From assembly GCA_943846595.1 (NCBI GenBank), contig OX044355.1, forward strand, positions 868,001 to 932,000: a stretch of 64,000 bases of DNA. Reading direction: 5' to 3'. The translations under genes and the position numbers were made by a program. Positions 26,660 through 35,191 of this stretch are shown here, in pieces (position 1 is the first letter of the stretch; every line of letters begins with the position of its first letter). Below the pieces are notes generated by a model that saw only the letters and a list, made by a program, of their open reading frames with translations, was not told the DNA's origin and made no database searches. Source of the DNA: an uncultured Polaribacter sp. (GTDB taxonomy: Bacteria; Bacteroidota; Bacteroidia; Flavobacteriales; Flavobacteriaceae).

Positions 26660-27142
26660 TTATGATGGGTCTATCAAAAATAAGGGTTGATCAAATTCTA
26701 CAGGAGAAGAATCGTCTACCAATACTTTTACAATTTTACCCGAAATTTCAGATTCGATTTCATTGAATAATTTCATTGCTTCAATCACACAAACCGTATC
26801 ACCAACGTTAATTTCGGTTCCAACTTCTACAAAGTTGGCTTTGTCTGGAGAAGGTTTTCTGTAAAAAGTACCAATAATTGGAGACTTTACAGTGATGTAC
26901 TTGTCTTCATCATTGCTTGCTGCTGCTGGTGCAACAGGCGCTGCTTCTGGTGCTGCTGCGGGAGCCACGGGAGCTGCCATTTGTTGCATGGTTGGCATTG
27001 GCGCTGCTTGTACAATTGTAGTTTCTGTTTTTTCAGAACCTGTTTTGATGGTAATTTTAAGATCTTCCATTTCTAACTTCACCTCGCTTGCGCCAGACTT
27101 TGCTACAAATTTTATAAGATTTTGAATTTCTTTAATATCCAT
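26660..27142 (-). CDS. accB: Biotin carboxyl carrier protein of acetyl-CoA carboxylase
   Basis: The 160-residue protein has a short helical N-terminus, a Pro/Ala-rich linker (about 46-77) and a biotinyl domain with the canonical EAMKLFNEIE motif (biotinylated K124). It carries carboxybiotin between AccC and the carboxyltransferase. It lies 25 bp downstream of fabH and 82 bp upstream of accC on the same strand. Confidence 0.97.
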   Translation of the reverse strand: MDIKEIQNLIKFVAKSGASEVKLEMEDLKITIKTGSEKTETTIVQAAPMPTMQQMAAPVAPAAAPEAAPVAPAAASNDEDKYITVKSPIIGTFYRKPSPDKANFVEVGTEINVGDTVCVIEAMKLFNEIESEISGKIVKVLVDDSSPVEFDQPLFLIDPS

Positions 27143-27167
27143 TTTTCTTATTGTTTAATTATTTTTT

Positions 27168-28163
27168 TTATGAATTGTATGCCCATTTAAGATAGATAGA
27201 CCCCCACGTGAAGCCTCCACCAAATGCAGCAAATATTAAATTGTCTCCTTTTTTTAATTGATTTTCGTAATCTGCGAGTAATAAAGGTAGTGTTGCAGAG
27301 GTTGTATTTCCGTAGTGACGAATATTCATCATTACTTTGTCTGATTCTAAACCAACTCTATTTGCGGTTGCTTCTATAATTCTTTTATTCGCTTGATGTG
27401 GCACTAACCATTGAATGTCTTCTTTGGTTAAACTATTTCGAGTCAGCATCTTTTCCGATACATCTGCCATGTTAGAAACGGCATGTTTAAATACCGTTTT
27501 TCCTTCTTGGTGTATAAAGTGTTGTCCGTTTTTCAAGGTGTCTTCAGAAGTAGGTAATATCGATCCTCCTGCAGCAATTTTCAGGAATTCTCTTCCTGCA
27601 CCATCACTTCTTAAGTATTCATCTTGCAGCCCTAATCCTTCTGTATCTGGTTCAAACAATGCAGCTCCAGCTCCATCTCCAAAAATAATACAAGTTGCTC
27701 TGTCTGTATAATCTATAATTGAAGACATTTTATCGGCACCGATTAAAAGGACTTTCTTGTATCTTCCGGATTCTATGTAGCTTGCTGCTGTAGACATACC
27801 GTATAGAAAGCTTGAACAGGCTGCTTGTAAGTCGTATCCAAATGCATTTGTTGCGCCAATTTCTGTAGCTACATAAACTGCTGTAGATGCAACCATAATG
27901 TCTGGGGTTGCTGTTGCTACAATAACCAAGTCGATTTCTTCGGGGTTAATCTTTGACTTCTGAAGAATTTCTTCAGCTGCTTTAATGGCCATAAAGGAAG
28001 TTCCTTTATTTTCGCCTTTCAGAATCCTTCTTTCTTTGATTCCTGTTCTTGAGGTGATCCATTCGTCATTGGTGTCAACCAACTGCTCTAATTCTTTATT
28101 TGTAAGAATATATTCAGGAACATATTTCCCAACAGCTGTAATTGCTGCAGTAATTTTTTTCAT
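27168..28163 (-). CDS. fabH: 3-oxoacyl-ACP synthase III (KAS III)
   Basis: The 331-residue enzyme condenses acetyl-CoA with malonyl-ACP to start fatty acid chains. The Cys-His-Asn triad is visible: C116 in DLQAACSSFLYG, the histidine in WLVPHQANKRII and the asparagine in HYGNTTSATLPL. It is separated from rpmF by 153 bp containing a terminator-like hairpin. TTTCTTTG on the - strand around 28200 may supply its own promoter. Confidence 0.96.
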   Translation of the reverse strand: MKKITAAITAVGKYVPEYILTNKELEQLVDTNDEWITSRTGIKERRILKGENKGTSFMAIKAAEEILQKSKINPEEIDLVIVATATPDIMVASTAVYVATEIGATNAFGYDLQAACSSFLYGMSTAASYIESGRYKKVLLIGADKMSSIIDYTDRATCIIFGDGAGAALFEPDTEGLGLQDEYLRSDGAGREFLKIAAGGSILPTSEDTLKNGQHFIHQEGKTVFKHAVSNMADVSEKMLTRNSLTKEDIQWLVPHQANKRIIEATANRVGLESDKVMMNIRHYGNTTSATLPLLLADYENQLKKGDNLIFAAFGGGFTWGSIYLKWAYNS

Positions 28164-28266
28164 AAATAGTTATTTCTAGCGAATGAAAATCTCGGAATCA
28201 AAGAAATGAAATTTATTTCACTTTTTAATCAAAAACAGCAAAAAACAGTGTTTTTTGCGATAAAAC

Positions 28267-28294
28267 ATAAAAAAAACCCTCAGTTTTGAGAGTT
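28267..28294 (-). terminator. Terminator or attenuator between rpmF and fabH
   Basis: On the - strand AACTCTCA and TGAGGGTT (one G-U pair) surround an AAAC loop and are followed by a run of T. It would reduce read-through from the ribosomal protein gene into the fatty acid genes. Confidence 0.65.
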
Positions 28295-28316
28295 TTTATA
28301 AAAACAAAAATATTTT

Positions 28317-28511
28317 CTATGCTTCTGTGATTGCAGATTCTAATACTATTTGACCTCTATAGTATAGTTTTCCTTCGTACCAGTGTGCTCTGTGATATAA
28401 GTGTGCTTCACCAGTTGTTGGGTCTGTTGCAATTTGTTGAGAAGCAGCTTTGTAATGTGTTCTCCTTTTATCTCTTCTTGTTTTAGATATTTTTCTTTTA
28501 GGATGTGCCAT
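28317..28511 (-). CDS. rpmF: 50S ribosomal protein L32
   Basis: The 64-residue basic protein begins [19 protein letters not shown], the L32 signature, and belongs to the large ribosomal subunit. The zinc-finger cysteines of some L32 forms are absent. It starts 1 bp after the DUF177 gene, as is usual across bacteria. Confidence 0.96.
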   Translation of the reverse strand: MAHPKRKISKTRRDKRRTHYKAASQQIATDPTTGEAHLYHRAHWYEGKLYYRGQIVLESAITEA

Positions 28512-28512
28512 T

Positions 28513-29052
28513 TTATGTATTTTTTTCTGTTATTATATTCTTTAATTTGTCCCACCTTGGGTCTGTTTCATTAGAAACATTTTTTTCTTCTTTAATTTGT
28601 AGTTCTTCTAATTTTGATAAAGCTTGCGATTCCATAGTGCCATCTAAAACTTTGGGGTGCACTCTTTTTTGAGGAATTGCTAAGACTATCATTTCATATA
28701 TATATTGTGAAATGTCTATTTTATTTGCATCATAGGTGATAATTAGAACATCTTCATTGTCATCATTAAATTCTGGACCAAATTTCACAACCAATGAAAT
28801 AGCAGGATTTACAGCTAAGTCAAAAGGTTCATTTGTGGTGTCGCAAGGAATGGTTACATGCCCTGTAGCACTAAATTCAAGCTCAAAATGTGTGCTTTTC
28901 TTTATAAAATTTAGTTCGATTTTAATTGATGAACTTAAAAAGTCGTCATAATTAAAAGCTTCAAAGAACGTGTTGTCAATCTCATAGTTAAATAAATGAC
29001 TTCCTTCTTTTAAACCTACAAAATGTATGTTAAATTCTTTCAAGTCTTTCAT
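28513..29052 (-). CDS. DUF177 (YceD-like) protein
   Basis: From the ATG at 29052 the protein is 179 residues. DUF177/YceD proteins are nearly always encoded directly upstream of rpmF and have been linked to 23S rRNA accumulation. The usual CxxC pair of many homologues is not obvious; only one cysteine is seen, in VTIPCDTT. The longer frame begins with TTG two codons upstream. Confidence 0.85.
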   Translation of the reverse strand: MKDLKEFNIHFVGLKEGSHLFNYEIDNTFFEAFNYDDFLSSSIKIELNFIKKSTHFELEFSATGHVTIPCDTTNEPFDLAVNPAISLVVKFGPEFNDDNEDVLIITYDANKIDISQYIYEMIVLAIPQKRVHPKVLDGTMESQALSKLEELQIKEEKNVSNETDPRWDKLKNIITEKNT

Positions 29053-29074
29053 TATCAAATGTCAATTGAGCGTG

Positions 29075-29082
29075 CAAAGATA
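29075..29082 (-). promoter_or_regulatory. -7 box upstream of the DUF177-rpmF genes
   Basis: TATCTTTG followed by CACGC on the - strand, 23 bp upstream of the ATG, matches TAnnTTTG. It would give the ribosomal and fatty acid genes a promoter separate from pdxA. Confidence 0.6.
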
Positions 29083-29135
29083 TAAAAAATTGTATGGATA
29101 CCATCTTTTATGTTAAAAAATCTGTGCTTACTGGT

Positions 29136-30170
29136 TTATTTTTTTTTTAGAGGATTTTCAGTTAGTTCCTGATACTCTTTTCTTGCTCTATAAATGGCAA
29201 TAGCTGTGAAGAGTGCTTCTTTAAAGGAATCACTGCTTGCGGTATTCTTACCGGCAATTTCAAATCCTGTTCCATGATCTGGCGAGGTTCTTATTTCTGA
29301 TAAACCTGCGGTATAGTTGACGCCATTCCCAAATGACAATGCTTTAAAAGGGGCAAGACCTTGGTCGTGATACATGGCTAGAATTCCATCAAATTGGGTG
29401 TATGTCTTCGCACCAAAAAAACCATCGGCAGCGTAAGGACCAAAGACCAATATGCCACTTTCTTTGAGTGCTTCAATAGTTGGTTTGATCATTTCATCTT
29501 CTTCTTGACCAATAACACCTTTGTCTCCATTGTGAGGATTGAGTCCTAAAATGGCAATTTTTGGCTTTCTAATTCCAAAATCTTGTTGTAAAGAACGCTG
29601 CATGATTGCCACTTTTTCCTGAATCAACTCTGGGGTCACAGTCTCTGCAACTTTTGAAATTGGAATGTGCCCAGTAATGAGGCCAATCTTTAATTCACTG
29701 GTCATTAATATCATTAAACTTTTTCCGTCCAACTTTCCTTCTAAAAATTCTGTATGGCCTGGGAAATCAAAATTTTCTGATTGTATGGTCTCTTTATTGA
29801 TGGGTGCCGTTAGCAATACATCAATTTTCTTTTCTTTTAGATGGTTTACTGCAGTTTCTAGAGATTTTGCAGCATACTCGCCTCCTATTTTTGTTGCTTT
29901 TCCCAGTTCAATTTCAACTTCTTCTTTCCATATATTTAGTAAATTTACTTTGGTATGGTTGATTTGATTAATGTCTAGAATCCCATGAATCTGCGTTGTA
30001 TTGTCTAAAGCTTTTTTATGGTAGGACACCACTTTTGTAGATCCAAATAAGACAGGGGTGCAGAAGTCTAACATTCTTTTATCTTCAAATGTTTTTAAAA
30101 TAACTTCAATTCCAATTCCGTTTAAATCTCCTATCGAAATCCCAACAATTATTTTGTTTGCTTTATCCAT
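29136..30170 (-). CDS. pdxA: 4-hydroxythreonine-4-phosphate dehydrogenase
   Basis: The 344-residue enzyme oxidises 4-phosphohydroxy-L-threonine in pyridoxal phosphate synthesis. Motifs are GISIGDLNGIGIEVILK at the N-terminus, GHTEFL, LGLNPHNGDKGVIGQEE, the metal-binding YHDQGLAPFKAL and the C-terminal TSPDHGTGFEIAG. It is divergent from ribE. Confidence 0.95.
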   Translation of the reverse strand: MDKANKIIVGISIGDLNGIGIEVILKTFEDKRMLDFCTPVLFGSTKVVSYHKKALDNTTQIHGILDINQINHTKVNLLNIWKEEVEIELGKATKIGGEYAAKSLETAVNHLKEKKIDVLLTAPINKETIQSENFDFPGHTEFLEGKLDGKSLMILMTSELKIGLITGHIPISKVAETVTPELIQEKVAIMQRSLQQDFGIRKPKIAILGLNPHNGDKGVIGQEEDEMIKPTIEALKESGILVFGPYAADGFFGAKTYTQFDGILAMYHDQGLAPFKALSFGNGVNYTAGLSEIRTSPDHGTGFEIAGKNTASSDSFKEALFTAIAIYRARKEYQELTENPLKKK

Positions 30171-30190
30171 TTTTTACTGTCTAATATTCG

Positions 30191-30213
30191 TATTTTTGAA
30201 TGCTACAAAAGTA
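30191..30213. promoter_or_regulatory. Overlapping divergent promoters of ribE and pdxA
   Basis: On the + strand TATTTTTG at 30191-30198 precedes ribE. On the - strand TACTTTTG (30206-30213) precedes pdxA. The two -7 boxes point at each other, so the predicted start sites cross and the transcripts would overlap slightly. Confidence 0.5.
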
Positions 30214-30229
30214 GTTAAAATTTACGGAT

Positions 30230-30814
30230 ATGTTTACAGGTATTATAGAAACCCTCGGAGAGGTTGTTGGGTTAGAAAGAGAACAAGAAAACCTTCATTT
30301 GCACATTAAAAGTACAATTTCTTCATCACTTAAAGTTGATCAAAGTGTTGCGCATAATGGGGTGTGTTTAACCGTAGTTGCGATCGAAGATGATGTGTAT
30401 AAAGTGACCGCAATTAAAGAGACCATCGATAAAACCAATATAGGAGGTTTTGCACTGCAGGACCTTGTAAATTTAGAAAGAGGTATGAAATTGGGCGATC
30501 GATTGGACGGGCATCTTGTACAAGGTCATGTAGATCAAACAGGGATTTGTACAGGCGTAAAAGATCAAGGAGGAAGTACCGTTTTTACTTTTTCTTATGC
30601 AGCTGAAAAAGGAAATGTTACGATTGAAAAGGGATCAATTACAGTAAATGGAGTCAGTTTAACGGTTTTTAATTCCACAGCAACAACATTTAGTGTTGCT
30701 ATTATACCCTATACCATGGAAAATACGATGTTTAAAAACATGGAAGTAGGTGCTGTTGTGAATTTAGAATTTGATGTTATTGGGAAATATGTTGCGCGAT
30801 TGACTCAGCAATAA
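30230..30814 (+). CDS. ribE: Riboflavin synthase, alpha chain
   Basis: The 194-residue protein begins MFTGIIETLGEV and has two lumazine-binding repeats (about 1-95 and 98-190), including QSVAHNGVCLTVV and GSITVNGVSLTVF. It dismutates two dimethylribityllumazine molecules into riboflavin. It stands alone here, divergent from pdxA. No FMN riboswitch is visible. Confidence 0.95.
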   Translation: MFTGIIETLGEVVGLEREQENLHLHIKSTISSSLKVDQSVAHNGVCLTVVAIEDDVYKVTAIKETIDKTNIGGFALQDLVNLERGMKLGDRLDGHLVQGHVDQTGICTGVKDQGGSTVFTFSYAAEKGNVTIEKGSITVNGVSLTVFNSTATTFSVAIIPYTMENTMFKNMEVGAVVNLEFDVIGKYVARLTQQ

Positions 30815-30842
30815 GTGTCAATATAAATAACCAACATCTAGA

Positions 30843-31715
30843 TTATTCTTTTCTTGTGTTTTCACTCAGGTTATAAATAGAGAGTATTAAAAGTCCAAAC
30901 AATACACTTGAGATGATCAATACCACATTTGTCAAGCCAGGTACACCAAAAGACAGGCGAATTAAAATGGTGCAAATGATAAATCCGGTATTTCTAATAA
31001 TTTGGTTGTAGCGTTCTGTGTATTGAAAAGATAGCAATAAGATAAACACATCTGCGAGTATGAGTACAGAGAAAAATTCATTGTAAAAAATGGCGTTGAT
31101 ATCTCCACTACTTGTATTGTAAATAAGCGCATTGCTCCAACTAAAAACACTGGTGAATGACACTCCTATTAACAAGAAAAGCAACACCAAGCTGACTACT
31201 TTTTTAGAACTTACAAATTTTTCAATGCTAGTATTTGTTGGCTTTTTATGTAATTTTAAACGCCCTTTATTAAAAAGATGAATTAGATAAAATAGGATTA
31301 AAATTCCTAAGACATCATAAATTAATTGCATATTGGCGGGTGTGGTATGCCACTCGTTGGCAAGATCAATTTTTGGAATGTCAGCAAAGATGCGACGAAT
31401 TAAAATTAATGAAATAATTTCGAATTGTTTTGAGACCGATGTGGTAAAGGATCTTGGAAGATTTAATACTAATAAATAGATTTCATAAATTAGAATAATG
31501 GTAAACGGGGTGTAGATTGCAGAAATAGGGTTGATTAACAACTCTGCTTCAAATGGAATTTCGAAAAGGTGAAACTTTTTTGCGTAAATAAGAAGTAGGT
31601 GAATGATAAAACCAATAATAGAAAGCCATAAGGTTGCTTTTTCAAGTTTTTTTTGATTTGTGTCTGAAAAGACGATTTCAAACAAATAGTCTACTTTGGA
31701 TTGCCAATTCTTCAT
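30843..31715 (-). CDS. Hypothetical multi-pass membrane protein
   Basis: The 290-residue product has seven or eight hydrophobic segments, a Lys-rich hinge (about residues 155-172) and a short charged tail. No catalytic motif is recognised. It is convergent with ribE, 28 bp from its stop. The arrangement loosely recalls an ion-channel-like fold but I cannot name the family. Confidence 0.6.
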   Translation of the reverse strand: MKNWQSKVDYLFEIVFSDTNQKKLEKATLWLSIIGFIIHLLLIYAKKFHLFEIPFEAELLINPISAIYTPFTIILIYEIYLLVLNLPRSFTTSVSKQFEIISLILIRRIFADIPKIDLANEWHTTPANMQLIYDVLGILILFYLIHLFNKGRLKLHKKPTNTSIEKFVSSKKVVSLVLLFLLIGVSFTSVFSWSNALIYNTSSGDINAIFYNEFFSVLILADVFILLLSFQYTERYNQIIRNTGFIICTILIRLSFGVPGLTNVVLIISSVLFGLLILSIYNLSENTRKE

Positions 31716-31961
31716 TTGCTAACAGTTAATTCTTTACAAGATAGGGAATTAAACTTTATTGCTTCGGCGTACATAGATTTAAAAAGGGGTGTATTGATTT
31801 TTATTGGTATCAACTTTGATTTTTTGGGATGGATTTATAGGCAAATTAGGATCTGTTCAATTTTTTTATAGATAAAACGAATTTTTAGTCTTTTTTTAAG
31901 CAAAATGCAATAATCCCTTTGTAGTTTTGTAGCGAACTCCCCCGTTTGATAAGTTTGTACT

Positions 31962-32405
31962 ATGTCGAATCAAAAACCACCCTATTGTCCAATAGCGTTA
32001 TCCATTCGTTATGTTGGAGACAAATGGACCCTGCTCATTTTAAGAGATTTAATTCTAGATTAAAAAACGCGCTTTAAAGAGTTAAAGGCTTCCAAAGGGA
32101 ATATTGCCACCAACATTCTCACCAACAGATTAAAGATGCTTTTAGCGGAAGGGTTTGTTGAGTATTTGAATCTATTAGGAACCAAAAAAAGTCGTCAGTA
32201 TATTGTAACCGAAAAAGGACTTTTAACCTTGCCAATTCTTTTTGAGTTGTATTCATTTTCTATTCATGCTGTTAACCAAGCGATGCTGAATGCATCTGAA
32301 TTGGCGTTTAAAAAAGAGTTTCTTAAAGATGCAACAGGCCTTAAAGAGAAAAAATCAAAAGCGTATATTGATTTTGTGCAAGAGCTGAAAAAAAGTATTG
32401 CCTAG
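31962..32405 (+). pseudogene. HxlR-family regulator interrupted by an in-frame stop
   Basis: From the ATG at 31962 the frame reads MSNQKPPYCPIALSIRYVG and continues into the HxlR winged-helix pattern (GDKWTLLILRDLI), then meets TAA at 32061-32063. It resumes in the same frame with TRFKELKASKGNIATNILTN and runs to 32405. A single A-to-T change from AAA would explain the stop. TAGTTTTG at 31922-31929 could be its -7 box. HxlR proteins are one- or two-cysteine redox or aldehyde sensors; C9 lies in the first part. Reinitiation at 32136 would lack the DNA-binding helices. Confidence 0.8.
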
Positions 32406-32526
32406 CCTGCTGAATAAGTTGCATTGCTAATTTTAGGAGTGCATCAAATTAAAATCTCTGAAGTAGTTTTTTTCTTTTAAGATGCTTACCTTTACAAAGA
32501 ATTCTGTTTCGGTAAATCTTATTTAA

Positions 32527-33063
32527 ATGATGAAAAAAACCCTTTTATTCCTTTTTTTATGTTTTTGTTTCTCGTCCTTTTCTCAGGGCACTAGTTCCAC
32601 ATTATACGATATTGAAATTGAAGGAATAGATGGTGAAATAATTGATTTAAATGCCTATAAGGGTAAAAAAATATTGTTTGTCAATGTTGCTTCTGAGTGT
32701 GGGTTTACCAATCAATATGAGGGTTTGCAGGAGTTGTATACCACCTATAAAGAAAATCTCGTTGTCATTGGTTTGCCTTGTAACCAATTTAGAGGTCAAG
32801 AACCGGGAACAGCAGCAGAAATACAAACTTTTTGTCGTTTGAATTATGGGGTAGATTTCCCAATGAGCGTAAAGATCGCCGTAAAAGGAGCTGCTCAACA
32901 TCCTTTATATCAGTGGTTAACGATGAAGGAAAAAAATGGAAAGAAGAGTTCTTCTGTGAAATGGAATTTTCAAAAATATTTGATCGATGAGCATGGCGCA
33001 TTGATGGATGTTTTTTATTCGATAACAAAACCCATGAGTAAAAAAATTACGAAGCTTCTTTAA
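32527..33063 (+). CDS. Exported glutathione peroxidase-family protein
   Basis: The 178-residue protein has a signal peptide (CFSSFSQ) and the full peroxidase tetrad: C58 in NVASECGFTNQ, Q87 in LPCNQFRGQEPG, and W146-N147 in VKWNFQKYL. It has cysteine in place of selenocysteine and probably works with thioredoxin in the periplasm. ATG codons at 32527 and 32530 are both possible. TACCTTTA just upstream (about 32487) may be its -7 box. Confidence 0.92.
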   Translation: MMKKTLLFLFLCFCFSSFSQGTSSTLYDIEIEGIDGEIIDLNAYKGKKILFVNVASECGFTNQYEGLQELYTTYKENLVVIGLPCNQFRGQEPGTAAEIQTFCRLNYGVDFPMSVKIAVKGAAQHPLYQWLTMKEKNGKKSSSVKWNFQKYLIDEHGALMDVFYSITKPMSKKITKLL

Positions 33064-33109
33064 TTAGGGGTGTGTAAATTGTTTTCTGAACCGATTGTTT
33101 GCCTTTTTT

Positions 33110-33158
33110 ACTGCACTAAAAAAACCCATCTGTTGGATGAGGTTGCAGTGTATTTTTC
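33110..33158. terminator. Bidirectional terminator between gpx and the small membrane genes
   Basis: ACTGCA (33110-33115) pairs with TGCAGT (33144-33149) around an inner CCCATC/GATGAG stem, with T runs on both strands. Confidence 0.6.
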
Positions 33159-33169
33159 TATTTAAATCG

Positions 33170-33319
33170 TTATTTAAGTCCTTTCTTATCAACCTTACTT
33201 TTTGTTGATGGATAGTTTTCTTCCTTTTGCTTTCTGTTAGAGTAAATGATGTTCCATATAGTCAATCCCATATATGTCGCAAAAATAACACCACCCACTA
33301 TGAAAAATTGGATTCCCAT
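33170..33319 (-). CDS. Small single-pass membrane protein (49 aa)
   Basis: This ORF begins MGIQFFIVGGVIFATYMG, has one transmembrane helix (about 4-26) and a basic cytoplasmic tail ending KVDKKGLK. Its ATG overlaps the stop of the next small gene (TAATG), indicating translational coupling. Function unknown. It is short enough to be missed by length-filtered gene calling. Confidence 0.65.
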   Translation of the reverse strand: MGIQFFIVGGVIFATYMGLTIWNIIYSNRKQKEENYPSTKSKVDKKGLK

Positions 33320-33486
33320 TATGTGTTTCTTCGTTGTCTAATTGCGATTGCAAATAATAAAATAGTGCCTGGCCAATGTGCTGAGTATTGTGCCTCTTCG
33401 TTCATTCCTAATATTCCGTAGGTTACAGAATATAGTAAACACCCAAATGCTAAAATAACTGGGTACCAAGTGTTGATAAATTTCAT
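33319..33486 (-). CDS. Small two-helix membrane protein (55 aa)
   Basis: The ORF begins MKFINTWYPVILAFGCLLYS, with two hydrophobic segments (about 8-27 and 40-49) and the end RQRRNT. It is the first gene of a two-gene operon with the 49-residue protein. CTAAGATA at 33508-33515 (TATCTTAG on the - strand) is a 7/8 match to the -7 box. Confidence 0.65.
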   Translation of the reverse strand: MKFINTWYPVILAFGCLLYSVTYGILGMNEEAQYSAHWPGTILLFAIAIRQRRNT

Positions 33487-33626
33487 GAGTTTCTTGTTTT
33501 TATTCTTCTAAGATACAACATTAAATTCTGTTAGAAGTTTCTTTGAAATTTATATTGGGTTTGTTTTCAAGGATGCGTTAAAAAATATCGGTTTGTAAAC
33601 TCTAAAGAAAAGAAGCGTTTTTTTGT

Positions 33627-33761
33627 TTAATAAGTTGTGTTCGTTTTACTTGAAGTGCTTCCTGTTTTCATCATTTTTAAATCGTACTTCCGCATTTCTT
33701 TTTCAATAAGAATTCTAGGATCTTCTTTTTCTACTCGTGTAATCTTTTTTAATTTTTCCAT
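33627..33761 (-). CDS. Small charged protein (44 aa)
   Basis: The ORF reads MEKLKKITRVEKEDPRILI followed by EKEMRKYDLKMMKTG and a Ser/Thr-rich end. It is highly charged, without signal or membrane segment. The coding-like composition and clean start and stop make it plausible, but there is no neighbour or family support. Confidence 0.4.
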   Translation of the reverse strand: MEKLKKITRVEKEDPRILIEKEMRKYDLKMMKTGSTSSKTNTTY

Positions 33762-34088
33762 GTTTTCTTCTAAACTTCAAGGATAAAAATTATGCTTGAG
33801 CAATAAGGCCCCTAATGAACTCATTATTTCAATTCTTTTTGAGTGAAGATTGCTGTTGCAGACAGCTTCGTTTTTAACTTTTAAGAGAAAACGTTTTTTA
33901 GTAAAACGAAAGGAAGGCGCGGGGTATTTTTTACAAATGTACCTTTCATAACATATTCAAGCGTTTTGGTGTTTGCTTTACACTAGGAAGGAGATCTATG
34001 CGTTATTTAGCTTTTACTAATGAGGTTTATATTGACATAAAAAAAAACCTCAACATAGAGGGTTTCTTTAGGAATGCGTTATGAAAAC
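33762..34088. other. Intergenic stretch with a terminator near its end
   Basis: No convincing gene is seen in this 327-bp stretch. It ends in CCTC (34048-34051) pairing with GAGG (34058-34061), with nine T on the - strand, the terminator of the broken membrane gene that follows. A 28-codon + strand ORF at 33998-34084 with a good purine-rich site overlaps that terminator and was not accepted. Confidence 0.5.
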
Positions 34089-34297
34089 TTAATATCCTGA
34101 TACCACTGCACCCATGATGGCAGCGAAAAACAAGAAATATAAAACGATAATAATTGCGTAAAAGATGAGCGCTGCTTTGGCCCAATTTTGCTTGCTTAGA
34201 TTCGTGCCTGAGCCAAAAGCCCACAAAATAGCATAATAAATCCTACAAGAGGAATTGCTGTAACGATCATTGTGATTATCCAATCACCAACTGACAT
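34089..34297 (-). pseudogene. Small two-helix membrane protein with a -1 frameshift
   Basis: The frame starts MSVGDWIITMIVTAIPLVGF at 34297, then shifts at a short T run (CTATTTTG). One added T restores LWAFGSGTNLSKQNWAKA followed by a second helix and the end AIMGAVVSGY. The intact frame would be about 69 residues, a common small membrane protein in Flavobacteriia. Either a real mutation in a homopolymer or a sequencing error explains it. Confidence 0.7.
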
Positions 34298-34485
34298 TGC
34301 TTAGTTTTCTTCCATAATATTCGTTTTTTAGTTATAACGTTTTAAATCTAATGATAATTTTTCAATTAATATGTGATTAAGTTTAAAATTTTTCAAGGTG
34401 CCATAAAATAAAACTACTTTAAAACGCTTTGGAATTGTTTTAAGCAACATCCTGTATACTTCAATTTCACTTGTTTGGAATTGAT

Positions 34486-34493
34486 TATATTTG
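34486..34493 (+). promoter_or_regulatory. -7 box of the first DUF6090-like gene
   Basis: TATATTTG matches TAnnTTTG, 16 bp before the ATG at 34510. No good TTG at the expected distance. The rest of 34298-34485 holds no recognisable gene. Confidence 0.5.
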
Positions 34494-34509
34494 AATATAG
34501 ATTCTATCG

Positions 34510-35190
34510 ATGAATAAAAAAACAAAAAAATACGTTTTTAAGTATACTCTGGAGTTTCTCGTTATTTTCTTGGGAATTTCACTTTCTTTTATTATCAATA
34601 ATTGGAAAGAAACGAAGCGGGATGAAGCTTTAGAAATTAAGTATTTGAAAAGTCTCAAAGAAGAATATGTGAGTAATTTAGAGGGATTTGATGAGTCTTT
34701 TAGTTATCACAAACCACGTTGGGAAAATCTGGATAGATTCTATAAATTCTCAAATAAAAATAGCTTTAAGGAAATGGATTCAATCGTTAATATTTTAACT
34801 TTAAATTGGTCATTTAATCCTAATCTGGGGGCTACAAATTCGCTAATTAGTTCAGGTTATATTGAGTTGATAAGAAACGATGCTATTAAAAAATTAGTTT
34901 CTCGTATGCCTTTTTTAATTGAAGATTATACAGAGGAAGAAAAACGCACAGAATTGGTGTGTGTGAATATGGGGTATTATTTAACAGAACATTATGTTTA
35001 TAACCCAAGAAATGATAAAGAGAAACAAAAGTGCGTAGACCTAATTTTGTCAACTCCGTTTAGAAATAAAATTTATGATATGCAATTGTGGTTAGAATCA
35101 ATAATTAAAGAAGGACCAGAACTTAGAGAAGATTTTTTGCTACTAATTGCACTCATAGATAAAGAGCTTTCTGAGAGGGTTAATAGCTAG
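34510..35190 (+). CDS. DUF6090-like membrane protein, copy 1
   Basis: The 226-residue protein has a Lys-rich start, one transmembrane helix in YTLEFLVIFLGISLSFIINN and an alpha-helical C-terminal domain. The pattern (EFLVI.LGIS.SF..N.W) is shared with six more proteins in this window and fits the DUF6090 family of Flavobacteriia, of unknown function. It is the only copy on the + strand and lies just left of the first recombinase-tail repeat; its stop directly abuts that fragment. Confidence 0.7.
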   Translation: MNKKTKKYVFKYTLEFLVIFLGISLSFIINNWKETKRDEALEIKYLKSLKEEYVSNLEGFDESFSYHKPRWENLDRFYKFSNKNSFKEMDSIVNILTLNWSFNPNLGATNSLISSGYIELIRNDAIKKLVSRMPFLIEDYTEEEKRTELVCVNMGYYLTEHYVYNPRNDKEKQKCVDLILSTPFRNKIYDMQLWLESIIKEGPELREDFLLLIALIDKELSERVNS

Positions 35191-35191
35191 G

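Noticed and set aside
33998..34084. 28-codon + strand ORF with a purine-rich site (AGGAAGGAG) before its ATG
   Set aside because: It overlaps the terminator of the - strand gene, has no codon or family support, and strong Shine-Dalgarno sites are not the rule in this group.
34328..34525. 65-residue - strand ORF ahead of the first DUF6090-like gene
   Set aside because: It overlaps the start and promoter of the + strand gene, and has no recognisable signal or domain.
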